Positions 7,972-16,202 of a stretch of 64,000 nt of DNA are shown here, piece after piece. The position numbers and the translations under genes were made by a program. Location of the stretch: assembly GCA_038043245.1 (NCBI GenBank), contig JBBTCH010000001.1:496001-560000 (forward strand), read 5' to 3'. How positions within the stretch are numbered: position 1 is the first letter of the stretch; every line of letters begins with the position of its first letter. Source of the stretch: JACPFV01 sp038043245 (GTDB lineage: Bacteria > Pseudomonadota > Gammaproteobacteria > Nevskiales > Nevskiaceae). A model generated the notes under the pieces. The model saw only the letters and a program-made list of their open reading frames with translations, was not told the origin of the DNA and ran no database searches.

Positions 7972-8742
7972 ATGTCTCTCATCCTCATCGAGCAGAAAGA
8001 CGGTGTCTTCACCATCCGCTTCAACCGTACGGACAAGAAAAATGCGCTGACACAGGCGATGTACGTGGACCTGTGCGCCGCCCTCGAGCAGGCCAGAACC
8101 GATCCGCAGACGCGGGTGCTGCTGTTTGCCGGCCAGCCGGATTGCTTCAGTGCCGGCAATGACATGAAGGATTTCCTCAGCGTCCCCGCCACCTCGGGCG
8201 CTGACTATCCGACGGTCAAATTCATGTCGCTGCTTTCCGAGTTTTCCAAGCCGGTGGTCGCCGCCCCCTGTGGCATCGCGATTGGCATCGGCGTGACACT
8301 GCTGCTGCATTGCGATCTGGTGTATTGCGGCGAACAGACCACGCTCAACATGCCCTTCGTCAACATCGGCATCCGGCCGGAATTTGTCTCCAGCTATCTG
8401 CTGCCGCGCATCATGGGGCACGTGCGCGCCTGCGAGCTGGTGCTGCTCGGCGAATCCTTCACCGCGCAGAAAGCGCTCGAATACGGACTGGTCAACGCCC
8501 TGGCCCCGAACGCCGAAGTCGAGGCCCTCGCGCGCGAAAAGGCGCTGACGATCGCCAAGCTGCCGCCGCATGCCGTGCGCTCGACCAAGGCGCTGCTCAA
8601 GCGCTGGCGCGCCGATGTCACCCGGGAAGCCATCCCGCTCGAGATGGGCCAGGTTGCCGAATCGCTCCAGCACCCCGAGGCGATGGAAGCGATCACCGCC
8701 TTCATGCAGAAACGCAAGCCGGACTTCTCGCGATTCACTTAA
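7972..8742 (+). CDS. Enoyl-CoA hydratase/isomerase (crotonase) family protein
   Basis: Crotonase-fold protein of 256 residues. The oxyanion-hole segment CFSAGNDMKDF (59-68) and the second loop CGIAIGIGVTLLL (100-112) are visible. The GGGCELA motif that supplies the first catalytic Glu of true hydratases is replaced by GIGVTLL, while E137 sits at the end of NIGIRPE, near the usual second position. This pattern fits a delta3-delta2 isomerase or another crotonase activity better than a housekeeping hydratase. It is 9 bp upstream of the monooxygenase gene, so the two are probably cotranscribed. Confidence 0.85.
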   Translation: MSLILIEQKDGVFTIRFNRTDKKNALTQAMYVDLCAALEQARTDPQTRVLLFAGQPDCFSAGNDMKDFLSVPATSGADYPTVKFMSLLSEFSKPVVAAPCGIAIGIGVTLLLHCDLVYCGEQTTLNMPFVNIGIRPEFVSSYLLPRIMGHVRACELVLLGESFTAQKALEYGLVNALAPNAEVEALAREKALTIAKLPPHAVRSTKALLKRWRADVTREAIPLEMGQVAESLQHPEAMEAITAFMQKRKPDFSRFT

Positions 8743-8751
8743 GATTCGGCG

Positions 8752-10218
8752 ATGACTTCGCCTTCCATTGCAATCATCGGCTCCGGCTTCGGCGGCCTGG
8801 GCATGGGTTATTACCTGAAGAAAGCCGGACTCAATGATTTCACCATCTACGAGAAAACCGCCGGCCTCGGCGGCGTCTGGCGCGAGAACACTTACCCCGG
8901 CGCGGCCTGCGACGTGCCCTCGCACCTGTATTCGTTCTCGTTCGATCCGCATTACCCGTGGTCGTCGGCGTTCGGCCCTCAGCGCGAAATTCTCGACTAC
9001 CAGCAGAAGGTCGCGCGGAAGCACGGCCTGTTGCCGCATATCCGCTTCAATCGCGAAGTCACCGCGGCGGATTTCGACGAAGCGCGCGGTCTATGGAAGA
9101 TAAGATTCACCGACGGTGAAACCGTCGAAGCGAATGTCCTGATCTCTTCAGTCGGCCAGTTGAACCGGCCCTCGTTTCCAAAAATAAAGGGGCTGGAAAC
9201 CTTCAAGGGACGCGCCTTTCACTCGGCCAAGTGGGAACACGATTACGACTTCACCGGCAAAACCGTGGCCAGCATCGGCACCGGCCCCAGCGCAATCCAG
9301 TTCGTCCCGGAAATCGCCAAACAGGTCAAAAAACTGCACGTGTTCCAGCGCTCGCCGGCCTGGTGCGTGCACAAGATGGACCGCCAGTACACCCGCCTCG
9401 AACGCTGGCTGCTGACGCACTGGCCGTGGACGCACACGCTCGACCGCATCCGCATCTACTGGTACGTCGAGATGGTCGCGTCGGTGGTGCAGAAGAATTC
9501 GATCATCAACTGGTTCACCCGCGGCTTTGTGCGATTGGTGCACGAGTTGCTGCTGCGCTGGAACGTCAAGGATCCGGCGCTGCGCGCCAAGCTGACGCCG
9601 GATTTCCCGATCGGCTGCAAGCGCTTGCTGTTTTCCAATGACTGGTTCAAGACCCTGGCGCAACCGAATGCCGAGCTGGTCACCGACGCGCCGGTCGAGA
9701 TCACCGCGGACAGCATCATCAGCGCCGATGGCCAGCGGCGAAAAGTGGACGCCATCGTCTACGGCACCGGCTTCACCGCGACGCAGTTTCTGGCACCGAT
9801 GGAAATCCGCGGCCTCGGCGGCGCTTCGCTGCGCGAGCGCTGGAAGGACGGCGCGCAGGGCTATTTCGGCGTCGCCGTCGCCGGCTTTCCGAATTTCTTC
9901 ACCATCTATGGCCCCAACACCAACCTCGGCGTCGGCACCATCATCTACATGCTCGAACGCCAGCAGCGCTACATCGTCCAATGCATCGAGCTGCTGCGCG
10001 AGAAAGGACTGCGTTATCTCGATGTGAAACCAGATGTGCAACGCGAGTTCAATGACGAGCTGCACCAGCGCAGCCAGAAGCTGGTCTACGGCGGCGGCTG
10101 CAACAGCTGGTACATCACCAATGGCCGCAACACCAACAACTGGGTCGGCTACATGTTCGAGTACGGTTGGCGGCTGCGCAGACCGCGACTTGAGCATTAC
10201 ACACTCGTCACCGCGTGA
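8752..10218 (+). CDS. Flavin-containing monooxygenase, Baeyer-Villiger type
   Basis: FAD- and NADPH-dependent class B monooxygenase of 488 residues. The FAD loop GSGFGG is at 10-15 and the NADPH loop GTGPSA near 176-181. The Baeyer-Villiger fingerprint FxGxxxHxxxW is present as FKGRAFHSAKW (151-161), but the next residue is Glu where Pro or Asp is usual. TYPGAACDVPSHLYSFSF is also typical. Such enzymes insert oxygen next to a ketone to give an ester or lactone. The next gene, a carboxylesterase overlapping it by 4 nt, would hydrolyse such a product, so the pair probably forms a ketone-cleavage unit. The substrate is unknown. Confidence 0.9.
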   Translation: MTSPSIAIIGSGFGGLGMGYYLKKAGLNDFTIYEKTAGLGGVWRENTYPGAACDVPSHLYSFSFDPHYPWSSAFGPQREILDYQQKVARKHGLLPHIRFNREVTAADFDEARGLWKIRFTDGETVEANVLISSVGQLNRPSFPKIKGLETFKGRAFHSAKWEHDYDFTGKTVASIGTGPSAIQFVPEIAKQVKKLHVFQRSPAWCVHKMDRQYTRLERWLLTHWPWTHTLDRIRIYWYVEMVASVVQKNSIINWFTRGFVRLVHELLLRWNVKDPALRAKLTPDFPIGCKRLLFSNDWFKTLAQPNAELVTDAPVEITADSIISADGQRRKVDAIVYGTGFTATQFLAPMEIRGLGGASLRERWKDGAQGYFGVAVAGFPNFFTIYGPNTNLGVGTIIYMLERQQRYIVQCIELLREKGLRYLDVKPDVQREFNDELHQRSQKLVYGGGCNSWYITNGRNTNNWVGYMFEYGWRLRRPRLEHYTLVTA

Positions 10219-11087
10219 GGGCGTTTCTCTACTGGCAGATTCGCCTGTTGCTGCGGCCGTTCCTGGCCCCGTGGGTTCCGCTGTGGCTGCAACGCTTCTG
10301 GTCCACCGCCGCTGCGCTCGGCACAAAGGGCCCACCCGGACTGCGCAGCGAAGCGGTGACTGCCACGCTGCAACGGCTCACGCCGGTCAATGCACAGAGC
10401 GGGCGCGCGATCCTCTACCTGCACGGCGGCGCCTACGTGTTGGGCGGACCCGGCAGCCACGCCAAGCTCGCCGGCCAGGTCGCGCACGCGGCCAGCGCCA
10501 CCGGTTATTTCTGCGATTACCGGCTGGCGCCGGAGCATCCCCATCCCGCTGCGCTCGATGATGCGCTTGCGGCCTATCGCCACCTGCTCGATCAAGGGTT
10601 GAAGCACATTGCGCTGGCCGGCGATTCCGCCGGCGGCGGCCTTGCGCTGGCAACGGCGATGGCGATACGTGATGCAAAACTCAGCCCGCCATCGGCGCTG
10701 GTGCTGCTTTCACCCTGGGTGGACCTGACGCTGTCCGGCGAATCGCACAAGACGCGCGCGCGGCGCGACCCGATGTTGCGCACGGCATGGCTGGAGTTCG
10801 GCGCACAAAGCTATGCCTATGGCCAGCCACAGAACGATCCGCTGATCTCCCCGCTGTCCGGCGATCTCGCCGGGCTACCGCCTATGCTGATCCACGTCGG
10901 CAGCGAAGAGATCCTGCTGTCCGACTCTGAACGGCTCGCTGAACGTGCGCGCGCCGCGGGCGTAACCGTGCAGCTCAAGGTTTACGACGGCCTGTGGCAC
11001 GACTTCCATGCGCATGCCGGCATGCTGACTGAATCCGATCAGGCGCTGACCGAGATCGGCGCTTTCCTCAAGCAGCATTTAAGCTGA
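10215..11087 (+). CDS. Alpha/beta hydrolase, hormone-sensitive-lipase-like esterase
   Basis: Carboxylesterase of 290 residues in the HSL (family IV) group. The oxyanion motif is HGG (70-72) and the nucleophile elbow is GDSAGGG (136-142) with Ser138. The likely triad partners are the acid at D237 in EEILLSDSE and His262 in GLWHDFH. An N-terminal hydrophobic stretch (about 4-25) may be a membrane anchor or cap helix. The GTG start overlaps the TGA stop of the monooxygenase in GTGA (10215-10218), so translation is probably coupled. Together they suggest Baeyer-Villiger oxidation followed by ester hydrolysis. Confidence 0.9.
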   Translation: MRAFLYWQIRLLLRPFLAPWVPLWLQRFWSTAAALGTKGPPGLRSEAVTATLQRLTPVNAQSGRAILYLHGGAYVLGGPGSHAKLAGQVAHAASATGYFCDYRLAPEHPHPAALDDALAAYRHLLDQGLKHIALAGDSAGGGLALATAMAIRDAKLSPPSALVLLSPWVDLTLSGESHKTRARRDPMLRTAWLEFGAQSYAYGQPQNDPLISPLSGDLAGLPPMLIHVGSEEILLSDSERLAERARAAGVTVQLKVYDGLWHDFHAHAGMLTESDQALTEIGAFLKQHLS

Positions 11088-11090
11088 GCC

Positions 11091-11720
11091 ATGGGCAAGC
11101 GCGAACTCAACAAGCAGGCCAACCGCTCGGCGATCCTCGACGCCGCCTGCAAGCTGTTTCTCGAATCCGGCTACGACGTCATCAACATCCGCGACATCAT
11201 CGGCAGCACCGATCTCGCCACCGGCACCTTCTACAACTACTTCCAGACCAAGGAAGAAGTGCTGCGCGCACTGATTGACGAGCGCGTGCAGGCGCTGGCC
11301 GCGCAGCTGCATGGAGTGCGGCAGAAGGCGCGCTCGCTGGATGAGTTCGTGCACGGCGTCTATCTCGCCGCGTTCACTGCCATCTCCGAAGACCCGGTGC
11401 TGTATCACCTGATGATGCGCAACGAAGCCGCAGTGCGCGCGCTCTACCACCAGAGCGTGATGGGCATCTCGCTGGAAACACTGAAAGCCGATATCAGGGA
11501 CGCCATCCGCCGCGGCATCATGCCGGTGCTGGACGTGGACTATCTGGCCTCGGCCCTGTTCGGCGCCGGCTATGAGATAGGCCGCGAACTGGCGTCCACC
11601 GAGAACCGCGACCCGGCGACGGCGGCGGCATTTGCGACGCGCCTGCTGCTCGGCGGCATCCAGTCGTTTGCCTCGAACAAGGCGGTCACGCTCAAGCCGA
11701 GAGTTCGAGCCGCCAATTAA
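11091..11720 (+). CDS. TetR/AcrR family transcriptional regulator
   Basis: A 209-residue one-component repressor. The N-terminal helix-turn-helix is clear (residues about 10-55: ILDAACKLFLESGYD, then TGTFYNYFQTKEE). The C-terminal ligand domain is divergent and gives no hint of the inducer. It follows the esterase gene by 3 bp and is probably in the same transcript, so it is the obvious candidate to control the monooxygenase-esterase operon and itself. The 8-bp convergent gap to the next gene contains no terminator. Confidence 0.9.
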   Translation: MGKRELNKQANRSAILDAACKLFLESGYDVINIRDIIGSTDLATGTFYNYFQTKEEVLRALIDERVQALAAQLHGVRQKARSLDEFVHGVYLAAFTAISEDPVLYHLMMRNEAAVRALYHQSVMGISLETLKADIRDAIRRGIMPVLDVDYLASALFGAGYEIGRELASTENRDPATAAAFATRLLLGGIQSFASNKAVTLKPRVRAAN

Positions 11721-11728
11721 CGGCGCGG

Positions 11729-12394
11729 CTATTTCGAGCTTGGCGGCCGGTAGTACGTGCCGTACAGCAGATCGGCGATCGGATAGGTGATGTTGAAGTT
11801 GTAGTGCGACATCAGCTCCGGATTGTGATGGCGCATATGCAGCCGTCGCAGCACGCGCATGCCGGGGATGCGATGCACCCACGAGCTGTCCTGCTGATGG
11901 TAGGCCCAGTGCAGGAACTCGTAGTTCAGAAAATAGCCGACGCTGGTGATGACGAACAGATAAGCGATGTTGCTGGTGGACAGCCAGGTGATCAATAAAC
12001 CCACCGGCAGGGCGAAACCGCCAAAGAAGAACAGCAACAGCACCGGCGGAAACAACACCACGCGATGGTCGCGCGTGTCGCGCAGCTCCATGCGCTCGTG
12101 GGTGAAAAAACGGTGATGCTGTTTCGTATGTCGGCGGAACAACAGACTCAACCCGGGTGTCAGGTGGTGCATCGGCCGGCGGTGGCCGAAATGCTCGGTG
12201 ATGTTGGAATAGAAGAACGTCACCGGAATCGTCAGCCATTCCCACCACAGCACGCCCTCGAGCTGGAGCGCGCAGAGCACCATGGCAGCACCGCAGGTGC
12301 CGAAAGTGATCGCGAAATGCACCCAGCCGTTGTAACCAGCGGGGATCTCGGTGCGCCGATACTCTTCTCGGAAGTCGTCCACGGATTCGGTCAT
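11729..12394 (-). CDS. Fatty acid hydroxylase-superfamily membrane protein (diiron, His-box)
   Basis: A 221-residue integral membrane protein with the His clusters of the fatty acid hydroxylase/sterol desaturase superfamily: H68, H71, H76 and H77 (HFGHRRPMHH), H89, H93 and H94 (HTKQHH), H162 and H166 (HWAYH), H186, H189 and H190 (HMRHH). These bind a diiron centre that hydroxylates or desaturates lipids. Hydrophobic segments lie near 28-62, 112-135 and 137-160. It is transcribed toward the TetR gene. The actual substrate (fatty acid, sterol, carotenoid or hopanoid) cannot be told from sequence. Confidence 0.85.
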   Translation of the reverse strand: MTESVDDFREEYRRTEIPAGYNGWVHFAITFGTCGAAMVLCALQLEGVLWWEWLTIPVTFFYSNITEHFGHRRPMHHLTPGLSLLFRRHTKQHHRFFTHERMELRDTRDHRVVLFPPVLLLFFFGGFALPVGLLITWLSTSNIAYLFVITSVGYFLNYEFLHWAYHQQDSSWVHRIPGMRVLRRLHMRHHNPELMSHYNFNITYPIADLLYGTYYRPPSSK

Positions 12395-12430
12395 GGCGGG
12401 ATTTTAGCCCTGACAGGCGCAAGTGAGTGC

Positions 12431-12835
12431 TCAGCGTCTTCCCGCAAGCCAGGCCCCCGCAAGCATGGCAGGCACGAAGACCAGCGCCGCGCCTTGCATT
12501 AGCGACAGATTGACCAGGGCCGGTCCCGGGCAAAAACCGGCCAGCCCCCACCCGACCCCGAACAGCGATGCGCCGAACAGCAGTCGGTGGTCAATCGCGC
12601 CCGCGGGTTTTGCAAACGAGGCGTGCAGCCAGGGCGCAGAGCGGTAGCGCTTCAGCCAGAGATGACCGGGCAACGACACCAGCAAGGCGCCACCCATCAC
12701 GAACAGCAGCGAGGGGTTCCAGCCCTCGCCCAGGGTCAGGAATCCCAGCACGTTCTCGGTGGAGGCCATGCCGGAGATCATCAGACCCCCGCCAAACAAA
12801 AGACCGCTGGCAGCGGCGACGACCGCGCGTCTCAT
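12431..12835 (-). CDS. DUF6691 / YeeE-YedE-related membrane protein
   Basis: A 134-residue membrane protein, the half-size partner of the YeeE/YedE (sulfur transport) family often annotated as DUF6691. It has a GGGLMISGMA segment (15-24), about four hydrophobic segments and AGFCPGPALV with a conserved Cys near the C-terminus. Its ATG at 12835 overlaps the TGA of the preceding YeeE gene in ATGA, so the two are translationally coupled and probably form one channel from two halves. A longer open frame upstream of this start overlaps the YeeE gene and is not real coding sequence. Confidence 0.85.
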   Translation of the reverse strand: MRRAVVAAASGLLFGGGLMISGMASTENVLGFLTLGEGWNPSLLFVMGGALLVSLPGHLWLKRYRSAPWLHASFAKPAGAIDHRLLFGASLFGVGWGLAGFCPGPALVNLSLMQGAALVFVPAMLAGAWLAGRR

Positions 12836-13254
12836 GACAGCCACCCCAACAGCCAAGGCCGCAGCAACGTCGCCGTCAGCACGCCAGCGCCCATGAAAAC
12901 CGCGACTGCTGCGAACGAGCGCGGCGACAGCCGTGACAGTCCGCAGATGCCGTGGCCGCTGGTGCAACCGTTGCCCAAACGCGTGCCGAAACCCACCAAC
13001 ACACCCGCCGCGACCAGCAGCAGAAGTGCGCCCGTGCCTTGTGGCAGTGCGCTTGCTGGCATGGGCACACCGGCCGCAAGGGCCAGCCAGGGTGCGACCA
13101 GCAGCCCCAACAGAAACGGCACGCGCCAGTGGCGCTGCCCGCGCTCCGCGATGTTGTAGACAATCCCGCTGATACCCGCGATGCGGCCCAAGCCGGCGTA
13201 AAGCACCCACACCGCAAGTCCAATCAGCATTCCGCCCGCGAGCGCCATCGTCAT
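12832..13254 (-). CDS. YeeE/YedE family sulfur-transport-like membrane protein
   Basis: A 140-residue membrane protein with the signature GNGCTSGHGICGLSR (94-108), in which C97 and C104 are the conserved Cys residues of thiosulfate/persulfide channels. The start at 13254 (MTMALAGG) is chosen because GGAGGG stands 6-7 nt upstream; the frame stays open farther but runs into the divergent gene. It is half the size of E. coli TsuA/YeeE and is paired with the DUF6691 gene. The neighbouring TauE and persulfide dioxygenase genes point to sulfane-sulfur or sulfide handling. Confidence 0.88.
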   Translation of the reverse strand: MTMALAGGMLIGLAVWVLYAGLGRIAGISGIVYNIAERGQRHWRVPFLLGLLVAPWLALAAGVPMPASALPQGTGALLLLVAAGVLVGFGTRLGNGCTSGHGICGLSRLSPRSFAAVAVFMGAGVLTATLLRPWLLGWLS

Positions 13255-13278
13255 GCAAAACCCTCCAGAGGTTTGTCC

Positions 13279-13294
13279 ATACCCGGTACCGTAT
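13279..13294. promoter_or_regulatory. Candidate operator in the divergent sulfur-gene promoter
   Basis: ATACCCGGTACCGTAT is a near-palindrome centred on GGTACC with ATAC and GTAT outer parts. It lies between the YeeE start at 13254 and the TauE start at 13352, where a shared regulator would act. Its shape resembles operators of persulfide-sensing CsoR-type repressors, but no such regulator is encoded next to it. This is a suggestion only. Confidence 0.35.
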
Positions 13295-13351
13295 ATTGAA
13301 GGCAAACGATGAACGACCGGACCGAGGCCAAGCAACAGCTGTGCGACCGCC

Positions 13352-14185
13352 ATGGTTGAGATGAGCCTCGTGTTGGGTGTCCTCATCGGGCTGGTGCTGG
13401 GACTGACGGGTGCCGGCGGCTCGATTCTGGCCGTCCCGGCGTTGATGCTGGGACTGGGCTGGACGCTGCCACAGGCTGCGCCAGTGGCCCTGATCGCAGT
13501 CTTCGCGGCGGCGGCCTTCGGCACCATCGCCGCATGGGACGTCGCCTACGTGCGTTACCGCGCCGCACTGTTGATGGCGGCGTCGGGCATCGCCGTGGCG
13601 CCACTGGGACTGTTCGCGGCCAGGGCGCTGCCCCTGGTGACGCTTTCCCTGCTGTTCACTGCGGTGCTGGTGGTCGTCGCGGTGCGGATGGTCTGGCAGG
13701 CACGCCGCAAGCCCGACGAGACGCGCATCGTCCGCGCCACCGTGCACGGCGACGGCGAGCCCGCGAAGGGGCCCATCTGCAAGCTCAACGCACGCGGTCG
13801 CATTCTCTGGACCCGCCCTTGCACGTTGGTGATCGCTACCATCGGCGCAGTGGCGGGTTTCTTCTCAGGCCTGCTCGGCGTGGGCAGCGGCTTTGTCATC
13901 GTGCCTGGTCTGCGCAATGCGACCGCGCTGTCCATGCATTCGGCGGTCGCCACTTCACTGATGGCCATCGCCATGACCAGCGCCGGCACGGTCGCTGTCA
14001 CTCTGCTCAGCGGCACCCCCATGCCCTGGCTCACCGCCCTGCCGTTTGCCGCGGGTGCGCTCACCGGCATGCTCGCCGGCCGCGGTCTGGCCGAGCGCAT
14101 TGCCGGCCCCGCCCTGCAACAGATTTTTGCCGGACTGATGGTCGTTTCAGCCGCCGCCCTGCTTCATCGGACCCTGAGTGGGTAA
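13352..14185 (+). CDS. TauE/SafE family sulfite/anion exporter-like membrane protein
   Basis: Integral membrane protein of 277 residues in the TauE/SafE (DUF81) family. The duplicated hallmark is visible: GLTGAGGSILAVPALM near the N-terminus and SGLLGVGSGFVIVPGL after the central loop, each starting a bundle of hydrophobic helices (about eight in all). A charged loop rich in Arg and Lys (about 115-145) separates the halves. The start may be 13352 or the in-frame ATG at 13361. It is divergent from the YeeE pair and 3 bp from the persulfide dioxygenase gene. It probably moves a sulfur oxyanion such as sulfite. Confidence 0.88.
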   Translation: MVEMSLVLGVLIGLVLGLTGAGGSILAVPALMLGLGWTLPQAAPVALIAVFAAAAFGTIAAWDVAYVRYRAALLMAASGIAVAPLGLFAARALPLVTLSLLFTAVLVVVAVRMVWQARRKPDETRIVRATVHGDGEPAKGPICKLNARGRILWTRPCTLVIATIGAVAGFFSGLLGVGSGFVIVPGLRNATALSMHSAVATSLMAIAMTSAGTVAVTLLSGTPMPWLTALPFAAGALTGMLAGRGLAERIAGPALQQIFAGLMVVSAAALLHRTLSG

Positions 14186-14188
14186 AAA

Positions 14189-14896
14189 GTGACCGCCATG
14201 CTCTTTCGCCAATTCTTCGAGCCGACATCCAGCACCTATACCTACCTGCTGGCCTCCGCACAGGGTCGCGAGGCGCTGATCCTTGATCCGGTCAAGGAGC
14301 AGGTGCCTCACTACCTCGCGGCGATTGCACAACTGAACCTGCGGCTGGTACGGGCGATTGACACCCACACTCACGCCGACCACATCACCGGCCTTGGCGA
14401 TCTGCGCAGTGCGACCGGCTGCGTGACCCTGATGGGCGAATACACCCAGGCGGAATGCGTCTCGCAGCACGTACGCGACAACGAATTTCTCGATGTGGAT
14501 GGACTGCGCCTGCAGGCGCTCTACACGCCCGGCCACACCGACGAGTCGTTCAGCTTCGTGCTCACGCCCGAGAAACCGCACGCGGTATTCACCGGTGATG
14601 TGCTGCTGATCCGAGGCACCGGCCGCACTGACTTTCAAAACGGCGATCCGGCAAAATCCTGGCACTCGATCCAGCGCCTGTTCGAGTTGCCGGAGGAGAC
14701 CCCGGTGTATCCCGCGCACGACTACAAGGGCTGGACCGTCTCCTCGATCGGCGAGGAGAAACGCCACAACCCGCGTCTCGCTGGAAAATCGCGCGAGCAA
14801 TACATCGAAATCATGCGCGGCCTGAAACTGCCGGACCCGAAGCTCATGGATATCGCCGTGCCGGCGAATCTGGCGTGCGGTGACGCACGCCCGTAA
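14189..14896 (+). CDS. Persulfide dioxygenase, ETHE1-like metallo-beta-lactamase fold
   Basis: A 235-residue MBL-fold protein of the ETHE1 type, which oxidises glutathione persulfide to sulfite and glutathione with a mononuclear Fe(II). Metal-binding residues sit in HTHADH (60-65), in TPGHTDES and in FTGDVLLIRGTGRTDFQ. AHDYKGWTVSSIGEEKRHNPR is the characteristic C-terminal segment. Translation may start at the GTG at 14189 or the ATG at 14198. The TauE gene ends 3 bp upstream, so sulfite made here could be exported by it. This neighbourhood is the strongest evidence for a sulfide/persulfide detoxification module. Confidence 0.92.
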   Translation: MTAMLFRQFFEPTSSTYTYLLASAQGREALILDPVKEQVPHYLAAIAQLNLRLVRAIDTHTHADHITGLGDLRSATGCVTLMGEYTQAECVSQHVRDNEFLDVDGLRLQALYTPGHTDESFSFVLTPEKPHAVFTGDVLLIRGTGRTDFQNGDPAKSWHSIQRLFELPEETPVYPAHDYKGWTVSSIGEEKRHNPRLAGKSREQYIEIMRGLKLPDPKLMDIAVPANLACGDARP

Positions 14897-14910
14897 GCGG
14901 TAATCCGGCA

Positions 14911-14924
14911 TTTCAAGCTTGAAA
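14911..14924. promoter_or_regulatory. 14-bp perfect palindrome before the PLP enzyme gene
   Basis: TTTCAAGCTTGAAA is self-complementary and lies in the 78-bp gap between the persulfide dioxygenase stop and the ATG at 14975. It could be an operator for the downstream gene. No regulator is identified. Confidence 0.35.
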
Positions 14925-14974
14925 AACGGCCGATGCGGGTTAGGCTTCAGGCCTTCCTCTCGCGCTGAACTTCC

Positions 14975-16189
14975 ATGAAACGATACGACCCGGTGGCGGC
15001 GATGGCCAACATCCGCCGCGAATTCGGCGAACACGGCGGCGTCAACATGTCAGTGGAAGCCAGCACGACCTTTACCGTGATGGACGCGGCCACCATGCCC
15101 GAACTGTTCAAGGGGCGACTCGGCCCCGACGCCGGCGGCTGCTATCTCTACGGGCGTCATTTCAATCCGACCGTCTACGTGCTCGGCCGCCAGCTCGCGG
15201 CGATGGAAGGCGCCGAAGCCGCCTATTGCACCGCCAGCGGCATGGGTGCGATCTCGGCGGTGGTCATGCAGCTCTGCGGCCCCGGCGATCACGCCGTGGT
15301 CAGCCACACGCTCTATGGCGGCAGCTACGCGCTGTTCCACGACTATCTGCCGGCGAAGGCGGGCGTGAACAGCACCCTGGTGGACATCGGCGACCTCGCC
15401 GCGGTCGAACGCGCATTCAAGCCCAGCACCAGGCTGCTCTACGTCGAAACCCTGTCCAACCCGATGCTGCGCATGGCCGATCTGCCGGCGCTGGCGAAGA
15501 TCGCCAGGAAACACGGCGTGCCGCTGGTGGTGGACAACACTTTTTGTCCGCTGTCGGTGCAGCCGATGCAGCACGGCGCCGACATCGTCGTCCACAGCCT
15601 GACCAAGTTCGTCAGCGGTGCTTCGGACATCATCGCCGGCGCCATCTGCGCCTCCGCTGAATTCATCGGCCGGCTGATGGACCTGCACACCGGCTCGCTG
15701 ATGCTGCTGGGCCCGACCATGGATCCGCATTGCGCCTTCAATCTCAGCCTGCGCCTGCCGCACCTGTCGCTGCGCATGCTGGAGCACAGCCGGCGCGCTC
15801 GATTCATGGCCGAGCGTCTGGCCGCGCGCGGCGACGCGGTGATCTATCCGGGGCTACCGACGCACCCCGATCACGCGATTCTCAAGCGCCTCGCCGATCC
15901 GCAGTATCACGGCGGCGGCATCCTCGGCCTGGATCTGAAGACTGCCGAGCGCGCCAACCGCCTGATGCAGGCCTTGCAGCACGAGCAGCACTTCGGCTTC
16001 ATCGCCGTCAGCCTCGGCTATTTCGACACCCTGATGTCCTGCTCGGCCTCGTCCACTTCGTCCGAGATGACCGACAGCGATATGCGCGAGGCCGGCATCA
16101 GCCCGGGACTGGTGCGCATTTCCGTGGGCATCACCGGCGACCTCGAGCAGCGCTGGTCGCAGCTCGAAACAGCGCTGAAGTCTCTCTAG
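14975..16189 (+). CDS. Cys/Met metabolism PLP-dependent enzyme (methionine gamma-lyase / cystathionine gamma-synthase-like)
   Basis: Type I PLP enzyme of 404 residues from the trans-sulfuration family. Phosphate-binding Tyr and Arg are in YGRHFNPT (59-66), the active-site Lys is K211 in HSLTKFVSGASD, and ASGMGAISAVVM and ETLSNPMLRMAD are family hallmarks. SCSASSTSSEM in the C-terminal part and ISPGLVRISVG are typical of gamma-lyases. Methionine gamma-lyase would give methanethiol, ammonia and 2-oxobutyrate; a synthase acting on an activated homoserine is the alternative. It follows the sulfur module on the same strand, so a role in thiol metabolism fits the setting. Confidence 0.85.
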   Translation: MKRYDPVAAMANIRREFGEHGGVNMSVEASTTFTVMDAATMPELFKGRLGPDAGGCYLYGRHFNPTVYVLGRQLAAMEGAEAAYCTASGMGAISAVVMQLCGPGDHAVVSHTLYGGSYALFHDYLPAKAGVNSTLVDIGDLAAVERAFKPSTRLLYVETLSNPMLRMADLPALAKIARKHGVPLVVDNTFCPLSVQPMQHGADIVVHSLTKFVSGASDIIAGAICASAEFIGRLMDLHTGSLMLLGPTMDPHCAFNLSLRLPHLSLRMLEHSRRARFMAERLAARGDAVIYPGLPTHPDHAILKRLADPQYHGGGILGLDLKTAERANRLMQALQHEQHFGFIAVSLGYFDTLMSCSASSTSSEMTDSDMREAGISPGLVRISVGITGDLEQRWSQLETALKSL

Positions 16190-16202
16190 GTTCAGCCGGG
16201 GA

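Noticed and set aside
13309..13359. 16-codon open frame upstream of the TauE gene as a leader peptide
   Set aside because: Very short, out of frame with TauE, with no clear ribosome site and no Cys or rare-codon pattern.
12431..13747. Single long 438-codon frame covering the DUF6691 gene
   Set aside because: Only its last 134 codons look like protein; the rest is antisense or overlapping a real YeeE gene and the divergent TauE gene.
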